Positions 1 to 8,962 are shown, numbered from the stretch's first letter. The stretch is 64,000 bases of DNA from Rhodococcoides trifolii (GCF_014635345.1 NZ_BMCU01000004.1:62001-126000), one strand, 5' to 3'. Notes: generated from the letters alone by a model not told the origin. Numbers and translations: made by a program.

Positions 1-1
1 G

Positions 2-622
2 AACGGCAGCACCTGGTCCACCAACTACTCGGGTATCGCCACCTCACGGGACAACGGACAGACGTGGTTCTCCGAGCCCAGCACACTGAGGTTCAATTCC
101 GGTGTTCCGATTCCGGGCACCGAGCAGTTCAACGCGCGCTTCCAGCAGGCAGCGTTCGTCCGCGGCACCGACGGCAAGGTGTACCAGTACGGGACGCCCA
201 ACGGCCGGCTCGGAGCCGTGTTCCTCTCGCGGGTGGCACCGGAGGCGATCCTCGACCTGAACCGGTACGAGTACTTCACCGGAGCCGGATGGTCGACGGA
301 CCTGAACGCGGCTGCGCCGATCGTGCGTGAACCGGTCGGCGAACTCTCGGTCGCCTGGAACGCCTACCTCGGCAAGTACGTCATGTTGCACGGCAACGAC
401 ATCGAGGGCCGCATTGTTCTGCGCACCGCTCCGTCACCTGAGGGACCGTGGAGCGGTCCGACCACTCTCGTCGTGAACTCCGAGCTCGGTGGTTACCCCG
501 GGAGCGGGTTGTATGCGCCGTACATTCACCCGAAGTCGTCCGGGAGCGATCTGTACTTCACGGTGTCGCAGTACTCGTCGTACAACGTGATCCTGATGCA
601 CACCGATTTGGCCGCGATCTGA
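2..622 (+). CDS. DUF4185-type / sialidase-like protein, C-terminal part
   Basis: Only the last 206 codons lie in the window, so the start, any signal peptide and the N-terminal half are unknown. The fragment holds an Asp-box-like motif (SRDNGQTW) close to the window edge and repeated Trp/Tyr/Gly-rich strands, such as VAWNAYLGKYVMLHG and GLYAPYIHP. These resemble the beta-propeller fold of DUF4185 and sialidase-like proteins, which are usually exported in actinobacteria. No catalytic residue can be assigned. It ends 27 bases before the next gene on the same strand and shows no clear terminator. The family call is from pattern recognition; substrate and role are unknown. Confidence 0.6.
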   Translation, partial: NGSTWSTNYSGIATSRDNGQTWFSEPSTLRFNSGVPIPGTEQFNARFQQAAFVRGTDGKVYQYGTPNGRLGAVFLSRVAPEAILDLNRYEYFTGAGWSTDLNAAAPIVREPVGELSVAWNAYLGKYVMLHGNDIEGRIVLRTAPSPEGPWSGPTTLVVNSELGGYPGSGLYAPYIHPKSSGSDLYFTVSQYSSYNVILMHTDLAAI

Positions 623-649
623 CGTCGGCGTCGTGGAACAATCGTCTCC

Positions 650-1231
650 ATGGCCACGACCTTGCACCTGGTAGGCGATCCCGACGCCGACGCACTACTG
701 GCGTCGGACCCGTTGGCTCTGCTGATCGGGATGCTTCTCGATCAGCAGGTCCCGATGGAATCGGCGTTCGCGGGACCCAAGAAGCTCGTCGATCGTCTCG
801 GTGAGCTCGACGTGCGCGCGATCGCGGCGATGGACCCCGACGCCTTCGTCGACGTCTGCAGCACACCGCCTGCGGTGCACCGCTTCCCGAAGTCGATGGG
901 AAAGCGCATCCAGGACATGTGCGTAGCCATCGTCGAACGCTGGGACGGCTCCGCCGAAGCGATCTGGACCGAGGATGATCCGGACGGCAAGGAAGTGCTG
1001 AAGCGGCTCAAAGCGCTCCCCGGATACGGCGATCAGAAGGCCAGAATCTTCTTGGCGCTGCTGGGGAAGCAGATGGGCGTCGACCCGGACGGATGGCGCG
1101 ACGCCGCCGGCGCCTACGGCGACGAGGGCTCCCGCCGATCGATCGCCGACGTCGTCGACGAGACATCTCTGCACGAGGTCCGGGACTTCAAGAAGGCGGC
1201 GAAGAAGGCCGCGAAGGACGCCAAGGCCTGA
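650..1231 (+). CDS. HhH-GPD base excision DNA repair family protein
   Basis: A 193-residue protein resembling the HhH-GPD superfamily of DNA glycosylases, which remove damaged bases in base excision repair. A helix-hairpin-helix segment is visible near residues 118-140 (LKALPGYGDQKARIFLALLG), and an N-terminal helical part carries the GMLLDQQVPM stretch typical of this group. The C-terminus is a Lys/Ala-rich tail (FKKAAKKAAKDAKA) that may contact DNA. The canonical catalytic Lys-Asp pair of Nth/MutY enzymes is not obvious, so the lesion handled cannot be named. The ATG at 650 has no strong ribosome binding site. The gene stands alone upstream of dnaX. Confidence 0.8.
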   Translation: MATTLHLVGDPDADALLASDPLALLIGMLLDQQVPMESAFAGPKKLVDRLGELDVRAIAAMDPDAFVDVCSTPPAVHRFPKSMGKRIQDMCVAIVERWDGSAEAIWTEDDPDGKEVLKRLKALPGYGDQKARIFLALLGKQMGVDPDGWRDAAGAYGDEGSRRSIADVVDETSLHEVRDFKKAAKKAAKDAKA

Positions 1232-1240
1232 TCGGTCCGC

Positions 1241-1263
1241 GGGGAGGCCGGAGGCCGGTCGGG
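1241..1263. repeat. GGCCGGAGGCC dispersed repeat, copy 1 (diverged)
   Basis: The stretch GGGGAGGCCGGAGGCCGGTC lies between the HhH-GPD gene and dnaX. It is a variant of a GC-rich repeat found at five further loci in this window (near 24080, 27010-27057, 31890, 37065 and 42580). It is non-coding here. Confidence 0.6.
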
Positions 1264-1301
1264 ATTCTGATCTGTCGGAGTCCGCCGGTACCCTTTCGGG
1301 C

Positions 1302-3422
1302 GTGGCCCTGTACCGGAAGTACCGTCCAGCGACGTTCGCGGAAGTGGTCGGTCAGGAGCACGTCACCGAGCCGTTGTCCGTTGCACTCGACTCACATCGC
1401 ATCAATCACGCCTACCTGTTCTCCGGACCGCGTGGGTGCGGCAAGACGTCGTCGGCGCGCATTCTGGCTCGTTCCCTCAACTGTGTGGAAGGGCCCACGT
1501 CCACTCCGTGCGGCGTCTGCAACTCGTGCGTCGCTCTGGCCCCGGGTGGCCCCGGCAATCTCGACGTGATCGAGCTCGACGCGGCCAGTCACGGCGGCGT
1601 CGACGACACCCGTGAATTGCGTGATCGCGGGTTCTACGCACCTGCCGAGTCCCGCTACCGCGTCTTCATCGTGGACGAGGCGCACATGGTCACCACGGCC
1701 GGTTTCAACGCGCTTCTCAAGATCGTGGAGGAGCCGCCCGAGCACCTCATCTTCGTCTTCGCCACCACGGAGCCGGAGAAGGTTCTCCCCACCATTCGCT
1801 CGCGTACGCACCACTATCCGTTCCGTCTGCTGGCGCCGACGGCGATGCGCGGGCTGATGGAGCGGATCTGCGCGGAGGAGAACGTCACCGTGCAAGACGC
1901 GGTGTATCCCTTGGTCATTCGAGCCGGTGGCGGTTCGCCGCGTGACACCCTGAGTGTGCTCGACCAGCTTCTCGCCGGTGCAGGTGACGACGGAGTTCGG
2001 TACGAGCGGGCACTGGCGTTGCTCGGCGTCACCGACGTCGCGCTCATCGACGAGGCGGTCGACGCGTTGGCCGCCCAGGACGGGGCAGCGCTGTTCGGCA
2101 CCGTCGAGAAGGTGATGGACGCCGGTCATGATCCGCGACGTTTCGCCGTCGACCTCCTCGAGCGTCTGCGCGACCTGATCCTGATGCGCGCGGTTCCCGA
2201 CGCCGCCGAACGCGGGCTGATCGACGCCCCGGCCGATCAGCTCGAGCGCATCCGTGGTGAGGCCGAGAACATCGGCCCCGGCACGTTGGCGCGGTACGCG
2301 GAGACGGTGCACGCCGGTCTCGGCGAGATGCGCGGCGCCACGGCACCGCGCCTGCTTCTCGAGGTGATGTGCGCGCGCATGCTGCTGCCGTCTGCGTCGG
2401 ACACGGAATCGGCTCTGCTGCAACGTCTCGAGCGGATCGAGCGGCGTCTCGACGTCACTTTGCCCGAGGGTGAGCGTCCGCATCAGGACGCGTCGACGCC
2501 CGAACGGGCCAAGCCCGCCGAGGATCAGCCGGTGTACCGGCGGCCCTCTGCGCCCGCCGCCTCTGCTCCTGCGCCGGTGGCCGCACCCGCAGCTGCTGCG
2601 CCGGTGGCGGCAACCGCTGCTGCTGCGCCGACTCAGGGCGCCCCTCACTCGGAACGGTCGCCCGAACCTGAACCCGTGGTGGCACAACCTGAGCCGGCAC
2701 CCCAACCTGAGCCGGCACCCGAACCTGAGCCTGTACCCGAACCTGAGCCTGTACCCGAACCGGAGCCTGCACCCGAACCGGACCCCGTCGCCTCCGGTGA
2801 GCCGGACGTCACTGCGGTTCGAGCGGTGTGGTCCGAGGTCCGGGCCAAGGTGCGCGAGCGCAGCCGCACCGTCGAGGTCATGCTGTCCGGCGCTACGGTG
2901 CGCGCCGTCGAATCGGGTTCGCTTGTGCTGGGCCATGATTCGGCGCCGCTGGCCAAGCGGTTGATCGAACCGCGCAACGCCGAGGTCATTCGCGACGCAC
3001 TGCGCGACGTGTTCGGGGTCGACTGGGCCGTCACCTGCGAAGTCGGTGGAGAGCCGCATCGGCAAGCCGCGGCGCCACGCGTGAAGGCCCCGGAACAACC
3101 CAAGGCCGCCGCGCCGCGGTTCTCGCGTCCGAGTCGGGCCACACCTGTCGCAACTCCGCCGCCCGCCCGTGAATCGAACGGCGGGTCGCGTCAGGTCGAA
3201 GACATCCCGCCGCCCGCCGAGGAGCCCGACTATCCGGACGACCCCGGGCCCGCCTTCGCCGACTACGCGGGCCCTCCGCCCCCGGAAAGCCCGGAGGAGC
3301 AGGAAGAGCTGATGAAGCAGGCGAAGGAGCCCGTGGATCCGTCGACACGGCGGGACCCGGACGAGGTCGCGCTGGAGCTTCTGCAAAACGAATTGGGCGC
3401 AACTCCGCTGAAGGACGTCTAG
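1302..3422 (+). CDS. dnaX: DNA polymerase III subunit gamma/tau
   Basis: Clamp-loader subunit of the replicative DNA polymerase III; the 706 residues suit the tau form. The N-terminus (VALYRKYRPATFAEVVGQEH) is diagnostic and begins at GTG 1302. The Walker A motif GPRGCGKT is at residues 42-49, a four-cysteine zinc site is at Cys61, Cys70, Cys73 and Cys76, and Walker B DEAH is at 125-128. Residues of about 390-500 form a Pro/Ala/Glu-rich linker with an 18-bp tandem repeat, followed by a C-terminal domain (about 505-580) and a second proline-rich tail. It is orthologous by content and context to Rv3721c. No slippery A-rich frameshift site was noticed. Confidence 0.97.
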   Translation: MALYRKYRPATFAEVVGQEHVTEPLSVALDSHRINHAYLFSGPRGCGKTSSARILARSLNCVEGPTSTPCGVCNSCVALAPGGPGNLDVIELDAASHGGVDDTRELRDRGFYAPAESRYRVFIVDEAHMVTTAGFNALLKIVEEPPEHLIFVFATTEPEKVLPTIRSRTHHYPFRLLAPTAMRGLMERICAEENVTVQDAVYPLVIRAGGGSPRDTLSVLDQLLAGAGDDGVRYERALALLGVTDVALIDEAVDALAAQDGAALFGTVEKVMDAGHDPRRFAVDLLERLRDLILMRAVPDAAERGLIDAPADQLERIRGEAENIGPGTLARYAETVHAGLGEMRGATAPRLLLEVMCARMLLPSASDTESALLQRLERIERRLDVTLPEGERPHQDASTPERAKPAEDQPVYRRPSAPAASAPAPVAAPAAAAPVAATAAAAPTQGAPHSERSPEPEPVVAQPEPAPQPEPAPEPEPVPEPEPVPEPEPAPEPDPVASGEPDVTAVRAVWSEVRAKVRERSRTVEVMLSGATVRAVESGSLVLGHDSAPLAKRLIEPRNAEVIRDALRDVFGVDWAVTCEVGGEPHRQAAAPRVKAPEQPKAAAPRFSRPSRATPVATPPPARESNGGSRQVEDIPPPAEEPDYPDDPGPAFADYAGPPPPESPEEQEELMKQAKEPVDPSTRRDPDEVALELLQNELGATPLKDV
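2690..2787 (+). repeat. 18-bp coding minisatellite in the dnaX linker
   Basis: About five in-frame copies of an 18-bp unit (for example CCCGAACCTGAGCCTGTA) encode P-E-P-E-P-V/A hexapeptides in the linker of DnaX. Two adjacent copies are identical and the outer copies differ at a few bases. Such units can change copy number by slippage without shifting the frame. Confidence 0.8.
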
Positions 3423-3468
3423 CAGCGAAACGCCACGGTGGGGTCACTCTCTGCGCTCGTTTGGGTCC

Positions 3469-3497
3469 TGTCGAAGCGTGGTTGCTGCGCCTAACAT
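3469..3497 (+). promoter_or_regulatory. possible promoter of fadA-fadB
   Basis: A TAACAT hexamer (3492-3497) lies 17 bases after a weak TGTCGA hexamer (3469-3474), about 95 bases before the fadA start. The -35 match is poor, so this is a suggestion only. Confidence 0.25.
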
Positions 3498-3592
3498 GAA
3501 GGCGTCGAGGTCTGAACCTCGTGGGCATCGGCGCCGTCGTGAGGCAGCGCCTGCCCGCACCGAGACCCATCATCGGAAAGGATCTGCGCGCT

Positions 3593-4822
3593 GTGAGCAC
3601 AGAAGCATCTACCAGCACAGAGGCATTCATCTACGAAGCCATCAGAACACCGAGAGGAAAGGGCAAGAACGGCTCTCTCCACTCCATCAAGCCCATCGAT
3701 CTCGTCACCGGACTGATCGACGAACTCCGTCGACGCTTCCCCGACCTGGACGAGAACCGCATCTCCGACGTGATCCTCGGCGTCGTCTCGCCCGTCGGTG
3801 ATCAGGGCGCCGACATCGCCCGCGCCGCTGTCAACGCGGCAGGCATGCCCGACACGGTCGGCGGCGTCCAGATCAACCGCTTCTGCGCCTCCGGCCTCGA
3901 GGCCGTGAACATGGCGTCGCAGAAGGTGCGCTCCGGCTGGGACGAACTGGTGATCGCCGGCGGCGTCGAGTCGATGTCCCGCGTTCCAATGGGCTCCGAC
4001 GGCGGCCCGTGGGCGCTGGATCCGTGGACCAACTACAACACCTCCTTCGTGCCGCAGGGCATCGGTGCCGACCTGATCGCCACCATCGAGGGCTTCACGC
4101 GTGAAGACGTCGACGCGTATGCCGCCCAGTCGCAGGACCGCGCTGCGGCTGCGTGGTCGGGTGGCTACTTCGCCAAGTCCGTTGTGCCCGTGGTCGATCG
4201 GAACGGAATCCTCGTTCTCGACAACGACGAGCACATGCGTCCGGGCTCGACGGTCGAATCGCTCGGCAAGCTCAAGCCGGCCTTCGAGGGTATCGCTGCG
4301 ATGGGCGGTTTCGACGAGGTCGCGCTGCAGAAGTACCACTGGGTCGAGAAGATCAATCACGTTCACACGGGCGGTAACTCGTCCGGAATCGTCGACGGCG
4401 CCGCACTGGTGCTCGTCGGCAGCGAGCAGGCCGGCAAGGACCTCGGTCTGACGCCGCGCGCGCGCGTCGTCGCCACCGCGACCAGTGGCGCGGATCCCAC
4501 CATCATGTTGACCGGGCCCACCCCGGCGGCACAGAAGGTGCTGAAGCAGGCCGGACTGTCGGTGGACGACATCGACATCTTCGAGCTCAACGAGGCGTTC
4601 GCCTCGGTCGTGCTGCGGTTCCAGAAGGACCTGAAGATTCCGAACGAGAAGCTGAACGTCAACGGTGGCGCCATCGCCATGGGACACCCGCTCGGTGCGA
4701 CCGGCGCCATGATCACGGGCGTCGTCGTGGACGAGCTCGAGCGTCGCGGCGGCCGGTACGGGCTCATCACCCTGTGCATCGGCGGCGGCATGGGCGTGGC
4801 CACCATCATCGAGCGAGTCTGA
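3593..4822 (+). CDS. fadA: acetyl-CoA C-acyltransferase (thiolase)
   Basis: Thiolase that cleaves 3-ketoacyl-CoA with CoA in the last step of fatty acid beta-oxidation; 409 residues, normal for the family. The nucleophilic cysteine is Cys98 (RFCASGLE). NEAFA, the His365 motif ([10 protein letters not shown]) and Cys395 (CIGGGMG) complete the active site. The frame is open further upstream, but GTG 3593 is preferred because AAAGGA lies about ten bases before it and the family sequence begins just after it. It is 13 bases upstream of fadB on the same strand, and the two probably form a trifunctional beta-oxidation complex. Confidence 0.93.
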   Translation: MSTEASTSTEAFIYEAIRTPRGKGKNGSLHSIKPIDLVTGLIDELRRRFPDLDENRISDVILGVVSPVGDQGADIARAAVNAAGMPDTVGGVQINRFCASGLEAVNMASQKVRSGWDELVIAGGVESMSRVPMGSDGGPWALDPWTNYNTSFVPQGIGADLIATIEGFTREDVDAYAAQSQDRAAAAWSGGYFAKSVVPVVDRNGILVLDNDEHMRPGSTVESLGKLKPAFEGIAAMGGFDEVALQKYHWVEKINHVHTGGNSSGIVDGAALVLVGSEQAGKDLGLTPRARVVATATSGADPTIMLTGPTPAAQKVLKQAGLSVDDIDIFELNEAFASVVLRFQKDLKIPNEKLNVNGGAIAMGHPLGATGAMITGVVVDELERRGGRYGLITLCIGGGMGVATIIERV

Positions 4823-4835
4823 GGAACTGAACTCT

Positions 4836-6986
4836 ATGTCTGACAACATGATTCAATGGGACCAGGATGCCGACGGCATCGTCACCCTCACGATGGACGA
4901 CCCCAACCAGGGCGCCAACACGATGAACCAGCTGTACAAGGATTCGATGGGTGCCACCGTCGACCGCCTCGAGGCGGAGAAGGATTCCATCACCGGAGTC
5001 GTCATCACCTCGGCCAAGAAGACGTTCTTCGCGGGCGGCGACCTGAAGAACATGATCAAGGCCGGCCCGGACGACACCCAGCAGGTCTTCGACGAGGTGC
5101 AGGGCATCAAGGCGCAGCTGCGTCGCATCGAAAAGCTGGGCAAGCCAGTCGTTTCCGCGATCAACGGCGCAGCGCTCGGTGGTGGCCTCGAGATCACTCT
5201 CGCAACACACCACCGTATTGCTGCGAACATCCCCGCCGTCCAGGTCGGGTTGCCCGAGGTGTCCCTCGGTCTGCTGCCCGGCGGCGGTGGCGTCACGCGC
5301 ATCACGCGCCTGCTCGGCATCCAGAACGGGTTCATGACCGTCCTGTCGCAGGGCACCCGGTTCAAGGCGCAGAAGGCGCTCGAGATCGGTCTGATTCACG
5401 AATTGGTCGACACCGTCGAGGAATTGGTGCCCGCTGCGAAGGCGTGGATCAAGGCCAACCCCGAAGGCGGCGTCGCACCCTGGGATGTCAAGGGCTACAA
5501 GATCCCCGGCGGTACTCCGTCGAATCCGTCTCTCGCGTCGATTCTTCCGGCGTTCCCGTCGAACCTGCGCAAGCAGATCAAGGGTGCGCCCATGCCGGCG
5601 CCCCTCGCGATCCTGTCCGCCGCAGTCGAAGGCGCGCAGGTCGACTTCGACAACGCATCGACCATCGAGTCGCGTTACTTCACGACGCTGGTCACCGGCC
5701 AGGTCTCGAAGAACATGATTCAGGCGTTCTTCTTCGACCTACAGGCGATCAACGCTGGTAAGTCGCGTCCGGACGGTTACGAGAAGACGCAGTTCAGCAA
5801 GGTTGCGGTCCTCGGCGCAGGCATGATGGGCGCGGGCATTGCCTACGTCTGTGCCAAGGCCGGAATCGACGTGGTGCTCAAGGACGTCAAGCTCGAAGCG
5901 GCGCAGAAGGGCAAGGCGTACTCCGAGGCCATCGAGGCGAAGGCGCTCTCGCGTGGCAAGACCACGCAGGAGAAGTCCGATGCCCTGCTCGCCCGCATCC
6001 ACCCGACGGCCGATCCCAAGGACGTCGAGGGTGCAGACCTCGTGGTCGAGGCAGTGTTCGAGTCGGAGTCGTTGAAGCAAACGGTGTTCCAGGAGATCGA
6101 GGATTTGGTGGCGCCGACCGCGCTGCTCGGGTCCAACACCTCCACGCTGCCCATCACCTCGCTGGCGACCGGTGTGAAGCGGCAGGAAGACTTCATCGGA
6201 ATCCACTTCTTCTCCCCGGTGGACAAGATGCCGCTCGTGGAGATCATCCGCGGCGACAAGACGTCGGATGCGGCTCTGGCCAAGGCATTCGACCTGGTGC
6301 AGGCCATCAAGAAGACCCCGATCGTGGTCAACGACAGCCGCGGCTTCTTCACCTCCCGCGTGATCGGTACGTTCATCAACGAGGCCATCGCCATGCTGGG
6401 TGAGGGCGTCGAACCGGCAACGATCGAGCAGGCCGGCTCGCAGGCCGGGTATCCCGCACCGCCGCTGCAGCTTTCGGACGAGCTGACGCTCACGCTGATG
6501 CAGAAGATCCGCAAGGAGACCTACGACGCGGTGGTCGCTGCCGGCGGAACCCCGCCCGTGGATCCGGCGGGCGAGGTCATCGACAAGATGGTCGACGAGT
6601 TCGAGCGTCCGTCGAAGTCCAAGGGCGCCGGATTCTACGAGTACGTCGACGGCAAGCGCACCGGCCTATGGCCGGGTCTGCGTGATGCGTTCAAGTCGGG
6701 GACGTCGGAGACGCCGTTCCACGACCTGATCGAGCGCATGCTGTTCATCGAGGCCATCGAGACTCAGAAGTGCTTCGACGAGGGCGTTCTCACCACGACG
6801 GCCGATGCGAACATCGGCTCGATCTTCGGTATCGGCTTCCCGGCGTGGACCGGCGGTGTGCACCAGTACATCGTGGGTTACGAAGCGGCCGACGGATCGA
6901 TCGGCCAGGCGGCCTTCGTCGCTCGGGCCGAGGAATTGGCGAAGCAGTACGGGGAGCGCTTCACGCCCCCCGCGAGCCTGCGCTAG
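4836..6986 (+). CDS. fadB: fatty acid oxidation multifunctional protein (enoyl-CoA hydratase / 3-hydroxyacyl-CoA dehydrogenase)
   Basis: A 716-residue fusion of an N-terminal crotonase domain (about 1-310) and a C-terminal 3-hydroxyacyl-CoA dehydrogenase. The crotonase part shows AALGGGLEITLA and the GLPEVSLGLLPGGGGVTR segment. The NAD-binding motif GAGMMGAG begins at residue 327, and HFFSPVDKMPLVEI marks the dehydrogenase active-site region. It catalyses hydration and oxidation of enoyl-CoA and works with the upstream thiolase. GAGGAA nine bases before ATG 4836 supports the start. Transcription probably ends at the perfect inverted repeat at 6993-7034. Confidence 0.95.
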   Translation: MSDNMIQWDQDADGIVTLTMDDPNQGANTMNQLYKDSMGATVDRLEAEKDSITGVVITSAKKTFFAGGDLKNMIKAGPDDTQQVFDEVQGIKAQLRRIEKLGKPVVSAINGAALGGGLEITLATHHRIAANIPAVQVGLPEVSLGLLPGGGGVTRITRLLGIQNGFMTVLSQGTRFKAQKALEIGLIHELVDTVEELVPAAKAWIKANPEGGVAPWDVKGYKIPGGTPSNPSLASILPAFPSNLRKQIKGAPMPAPLAILSAAVEGAQVDFDNASTIESRYFTTLVTGQVSKNMIQAFFFDLQAINAGKSRPDGYEKTQFSKVAVLGAGMMGAGIAYVCAKAGIDVVLKDVKLEAAQKGKAYSEAIEAKALSRGKTTQEKSDALLARIHPTADPKDVEGADLVVEAVFESESLKQTVFQEIEDLVAPTALLGSNTSTLPITSLATGVKRQEDFIGIHFFSPVDKMPLVEIIRGDKTSDAALAKAFDLVQAIKKTPIVVNDSRGFFTSRVIGTFINEAIAMLGEGVEPATIEQAGSQAGYPAPPLQLSDELTLTLMQKIRKETYDAVVAAGGTPPVDPAGEVIDKMVDEFERPSKSKGAGFYEYVDGKRTGLWPGLRDAFKSGTSETPFHDLIERMLFIEAIETQKCFDEGVLTTTADANIGSIFGIGFPAWTGGVHQYIVGYEAADGSIGQAAFVARAEELAKQYGERFTPPASLR

Positions 6987-7681
6987 CCGACCTGTGAGTG
7001 CTGGTACGTCCCCCGCGGCGTACCAGCACTCACAGCGGCCTCCTCCATCAGCGAGTCGACCACCTTCGAGCCCGGGCGCACGAACACGATCATCGTGACG
7101 ATCACACCCACGATCATGACGACACCGGCGATCTGCGAGAGCAGGAACGCACGGTCGAGGTCAGCGGCGGGGTAGTGGTAGACCACGGCAATACGAATCG
7201 CCGAGTCCGCGAACATGATCACGCCGATGACGCCCGTCATCAGGCGGCTGTTGCGGCGGAACCTCGGGTTGTCCCAGGCCAATTCGTAGGCACGAGTGCG
7301 GACGGGCTCGCCGCCGTCCGTCGCCATCGGCGTGGCCGCGGTGTACATGATCGGGCGGCCGACGCGGCAAGTGAACAGAAAGTACGCGCCGGAGATCAGG
7401 GTGTAGAACGCAGGCCTGATCGCCGCGATGCGCGGGTCGTCGCTGGTGAACGCCAGGCCCAGCGTGATCACCAGTTCGAGCACCACCAGTACGCCGATGG
7501 TGTCGAGGCGCTTCTGCTTCACCGAATTGACGATGGTCAGCGCGGCAGAGGCGACACCCGGGATCGTCAGCGACCAGATCTCACTGAAGCCGAGCCCCCG
7601 CAGAACGAAGTAGAGCACCACCGAGACCAAGACGGTGCCGACGGTCGGGAGCAGGGTGCCGATTCGGGATTGTGCAGTCAT
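6983..7681 (-). CDS. VC0807-like integral membrane protein
   Basis: A 232-residue hydrophobic protein with about five or six predicted membrane spans, for example TVGTVLVSVVLYFVLRGLG near the start and GVVMIVGVIVTMIVFV near the end. It resembles the VC0807 family of membrane proteins of unknown function that are common in actinobacteria. AGAGGAGG supports the start. A 31-codon small membrane protein gene lies directly upstream on the same strand. The stop codon lies beyond the terminator hairpin at 6993-7034, so the last residues (GTYQHSQVG) are encoded by the hairpin itself, and the stop overlaps the last codons of fadB. No function can be assigned. Confidence 0.75.
   Translation of the reverse strand: MTAQSRIGTLLPTVGTVLVSVVLYFVLRGLGFSEIWSLTIPGVASAALTIVNSVKQKRLDTIGVLVVLELVITLGLAFTSDDPRIAAIRPAFYTLISGAYFLFTCRVGRPIMYTAATPMATDGGEPVRTRAYELAWDNPRFRRNSRLMTGVIGVIMFADSAIRIAVVYHYPAADLDRAFLLSQIAGVVMIVGVIVTMIVFVRPGSKVVDSLMEEAAVSAGTPRGTYQHSQVG
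6993..7034. terminator. bidirectional hairpin between convergent fadB and membrane protein gene
   Basis: A perfect 16-bp inverted repeat, TGTGAGTGCTGGTACG and its complement, flanks a 10-base loop. It sits just after the fadB stop and inside the last codons of the opposing gene. There is no T-run, as is common for actinobacterial terminators. Confidence 0.7.
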
Positions 7682-7693
7682 GGTGGCCTCCTC

Positions 7694-7789
7694 TCACTTG
7701 GACCGGTTGTAGCGCTGGACAAGCTGCGATGTGACGAACAGGGAAACGATGACGATGGAGAGAATCAGTCCTTGCATCGGGCCGCTCAT
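7694..7789 (-). CDS. 31-residue single-span membrane protein
   Basis: A short gene not large enough for usual length filters. It encodes MSGPMQGLILSIVIVSLF followed by a basic tail ending RYNRSK, so it has one membrane span and a positively charged end. A clear AAAGGA ribosome binding site lies before the ATG, and only 12 bases separate its stop from the next gene's start, which has its own AGAGGAGG site. The pair therefore looks like an operon. It may be an accessory subunit of the membrane protein encoded next, by analogy with tiny subunits such as KdpF, but no homology to KdpF is claimed. Confidence 0.6.
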   Translation of the reverse strand: MSGPMQGLILSIVIVSLFVTSQLVQRYNRSK

Positions 7790-7861
7790 GTTGTGTCCTT
7801 TCGAGTAGTCGCTCGTTACCTCTTCGACTTTGCTCGGACGGCTGCGCCGGAACAACATCGG

Positions 7862-7886
7862 AAACTCCGGACATCGACAGGAGTTT
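7862..7886. promoter_or_regulatory. inverted repeat upstream of the histidine kinase
   Basis: AAACTCC (7862-7868) and GGAGTTT (7880-7886) form a 7-bp inverted repeat with an 11-base spacer, centred 39 bases before the kinase start. It lies in the divergent promoter region shared with the membrane-protein pair. It could be a binding site for the response regulator or a transcript hairpin. Confidence 0.35.
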
Positions 7887-7912
7887 TCTCCCGGGCGCGG
7901 TAGGTTGAGGGC

Positions 7913-8962
7913 GTGAGAGGGGCACAGGGAGGTCTGTACGTTCTCGTTATCCTGCTCGTACTTCCCCTCCTGGACGCGCTTCGACGAGGGGTAGCGGGAG
8001 GGATCGCGTCAGCGGCGTGTGTCCTGATCGTCGGCGTGCTGTTCGTCATCGGACAGGGCATGAGTCTCGATTCGAAACTGTGGCACAGGGTTTCGGTACT
8101 GACGGCACTGGCCGCGGCATCACTGACCGGCCTGTCGATATGGGGTTCCCCCTGGGTGGTGGGGCCGGTATTGGCCGCCGTCACCTGCGCGCACGCACTG
8201 CCCTTGGTTGCTCGCGCATGCGTCGGCGTCGCTGCCGTCTCCATTGCCTCGGCTGCCGTGGCCGGTGAGCTGACTGCTGCCGTCGTCGTCGGTGGGGCGG
8301 GTGCGATCGCTCTTCTGCGAGCACGTCTGCTGGCCGAGATTGCGGTGTCACGCGCAGGTAAGGAGGCTCTCGCCCGGGCTGCGGTCGAGAACGAGCGCCT
8401 GCGTATCGCGCGCGATCTGCACGATCTGCTGGGGCATTCGTTGGCGACGATGGTGGTGAAAGCCGAACTTGCGGAACGCCTTACCGTAGTCGACGCGAAA
8501 CTCGCGGCACAGGCCGCTCGCGACGTTCAAAGTGTCGGCCGCGCTGCGATGGTCGAAGTGGGAGAGGCCGTCACCGGCTACCGGACGTCGTCCCTCGATG
8601 CGGAGGTCGCCCGCGCCCTGGACACATTGGCGGCGTCGACGGTGAATGTCGATGTGGCGGAACGTACCTGGTCGGCTGATGTCGACGCGGTCCTCGCATG
8701 GGCGGTGCGCGAGGCCGCAACGAACGTGATCCGGCATGCCGACGCCACCACCGTGGGGATCACCGTGACGCCGGGTCCCGAAGAGGTTGTCCTACAGGTG
8801 ATCAACGACAATCGTGCGGACAGTTCGTCGAATCCAGGGAGTGGGCAGGGCATCCTCGGGCTGAGAGAACGGGTCGACGCCGTCGGCGGGACAGTCACCG
8901 CATTCGCTTCCGACGGCGGGTTCGAGCTCACGGTCACAGTCCCGACTGGGGGGAAATCATGA
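7913..8962 (+). CDS. NarL/DesK-type sensor histidine kinase
   Basis: A 349-residue sensor kinase. Residues 1 to about 150 are mostly hydrophobic, with about five membrane spans and no large extracellular loop, so it probably senses a signal in or at the membrane. The HisKA_3 dimerisation motif RLRIARDLHDLLGH contains the phospho-acceptor His170. The ATPase part shows REAATNVIRHADA and GQGILGLRERVDAVGG. It starts at GTG 7913 and its stop overlaps the response regulator start (ATGA). It lies divergent to a membrane protein pair, which may be its target, as DesKR-type systems often regulate neighbouring membrane genes; that is inference. Confidence 0.9.
   Translation: MRGAQGGLYVLVILLVLPLLDALRRGVAGGIASAACVLIVGVLFVIGQGMSLDSKLWHRVSVLTALAAASLTGLSIWGSPWVVGPVLAAVTCAHALPLVARACVGVAAVSIASAAVAGELTAAVVVGGAGAIALLRARLLAEIAVSRAGKEALARAAVENERLRIARDLHDLLGHSLATMVVKAELAERLTVVDAKLAAQAARDVQSVGRAAMVEVGEAVTGYRTSSLDAEVARALDTLAASTVNVDVAERTWSADVDAVLAWAVREAATNVIRHADATTVGITVTPGPEEVVLQVINDNRADSSSNPGSGQGILGLRERVDAVGGTVTAFASDGGFELTVTVPTGGKS

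Noticed and set aside
1392..3386. Long open frame antisense to dnaX (about 660 codons).
   Set aside because: Long antisense frames are expected in GC-rich coding DNA. The translation is Arg/His/Gly-rich with no domain, and the plus strand is certain dnaX.
3423..3592. Possible small SRP RNA or other ncRNA next to dnaX.
   Set aside because: The conserved SRP tetraloop region is not present; the stretch looks like an ordinary leader region.
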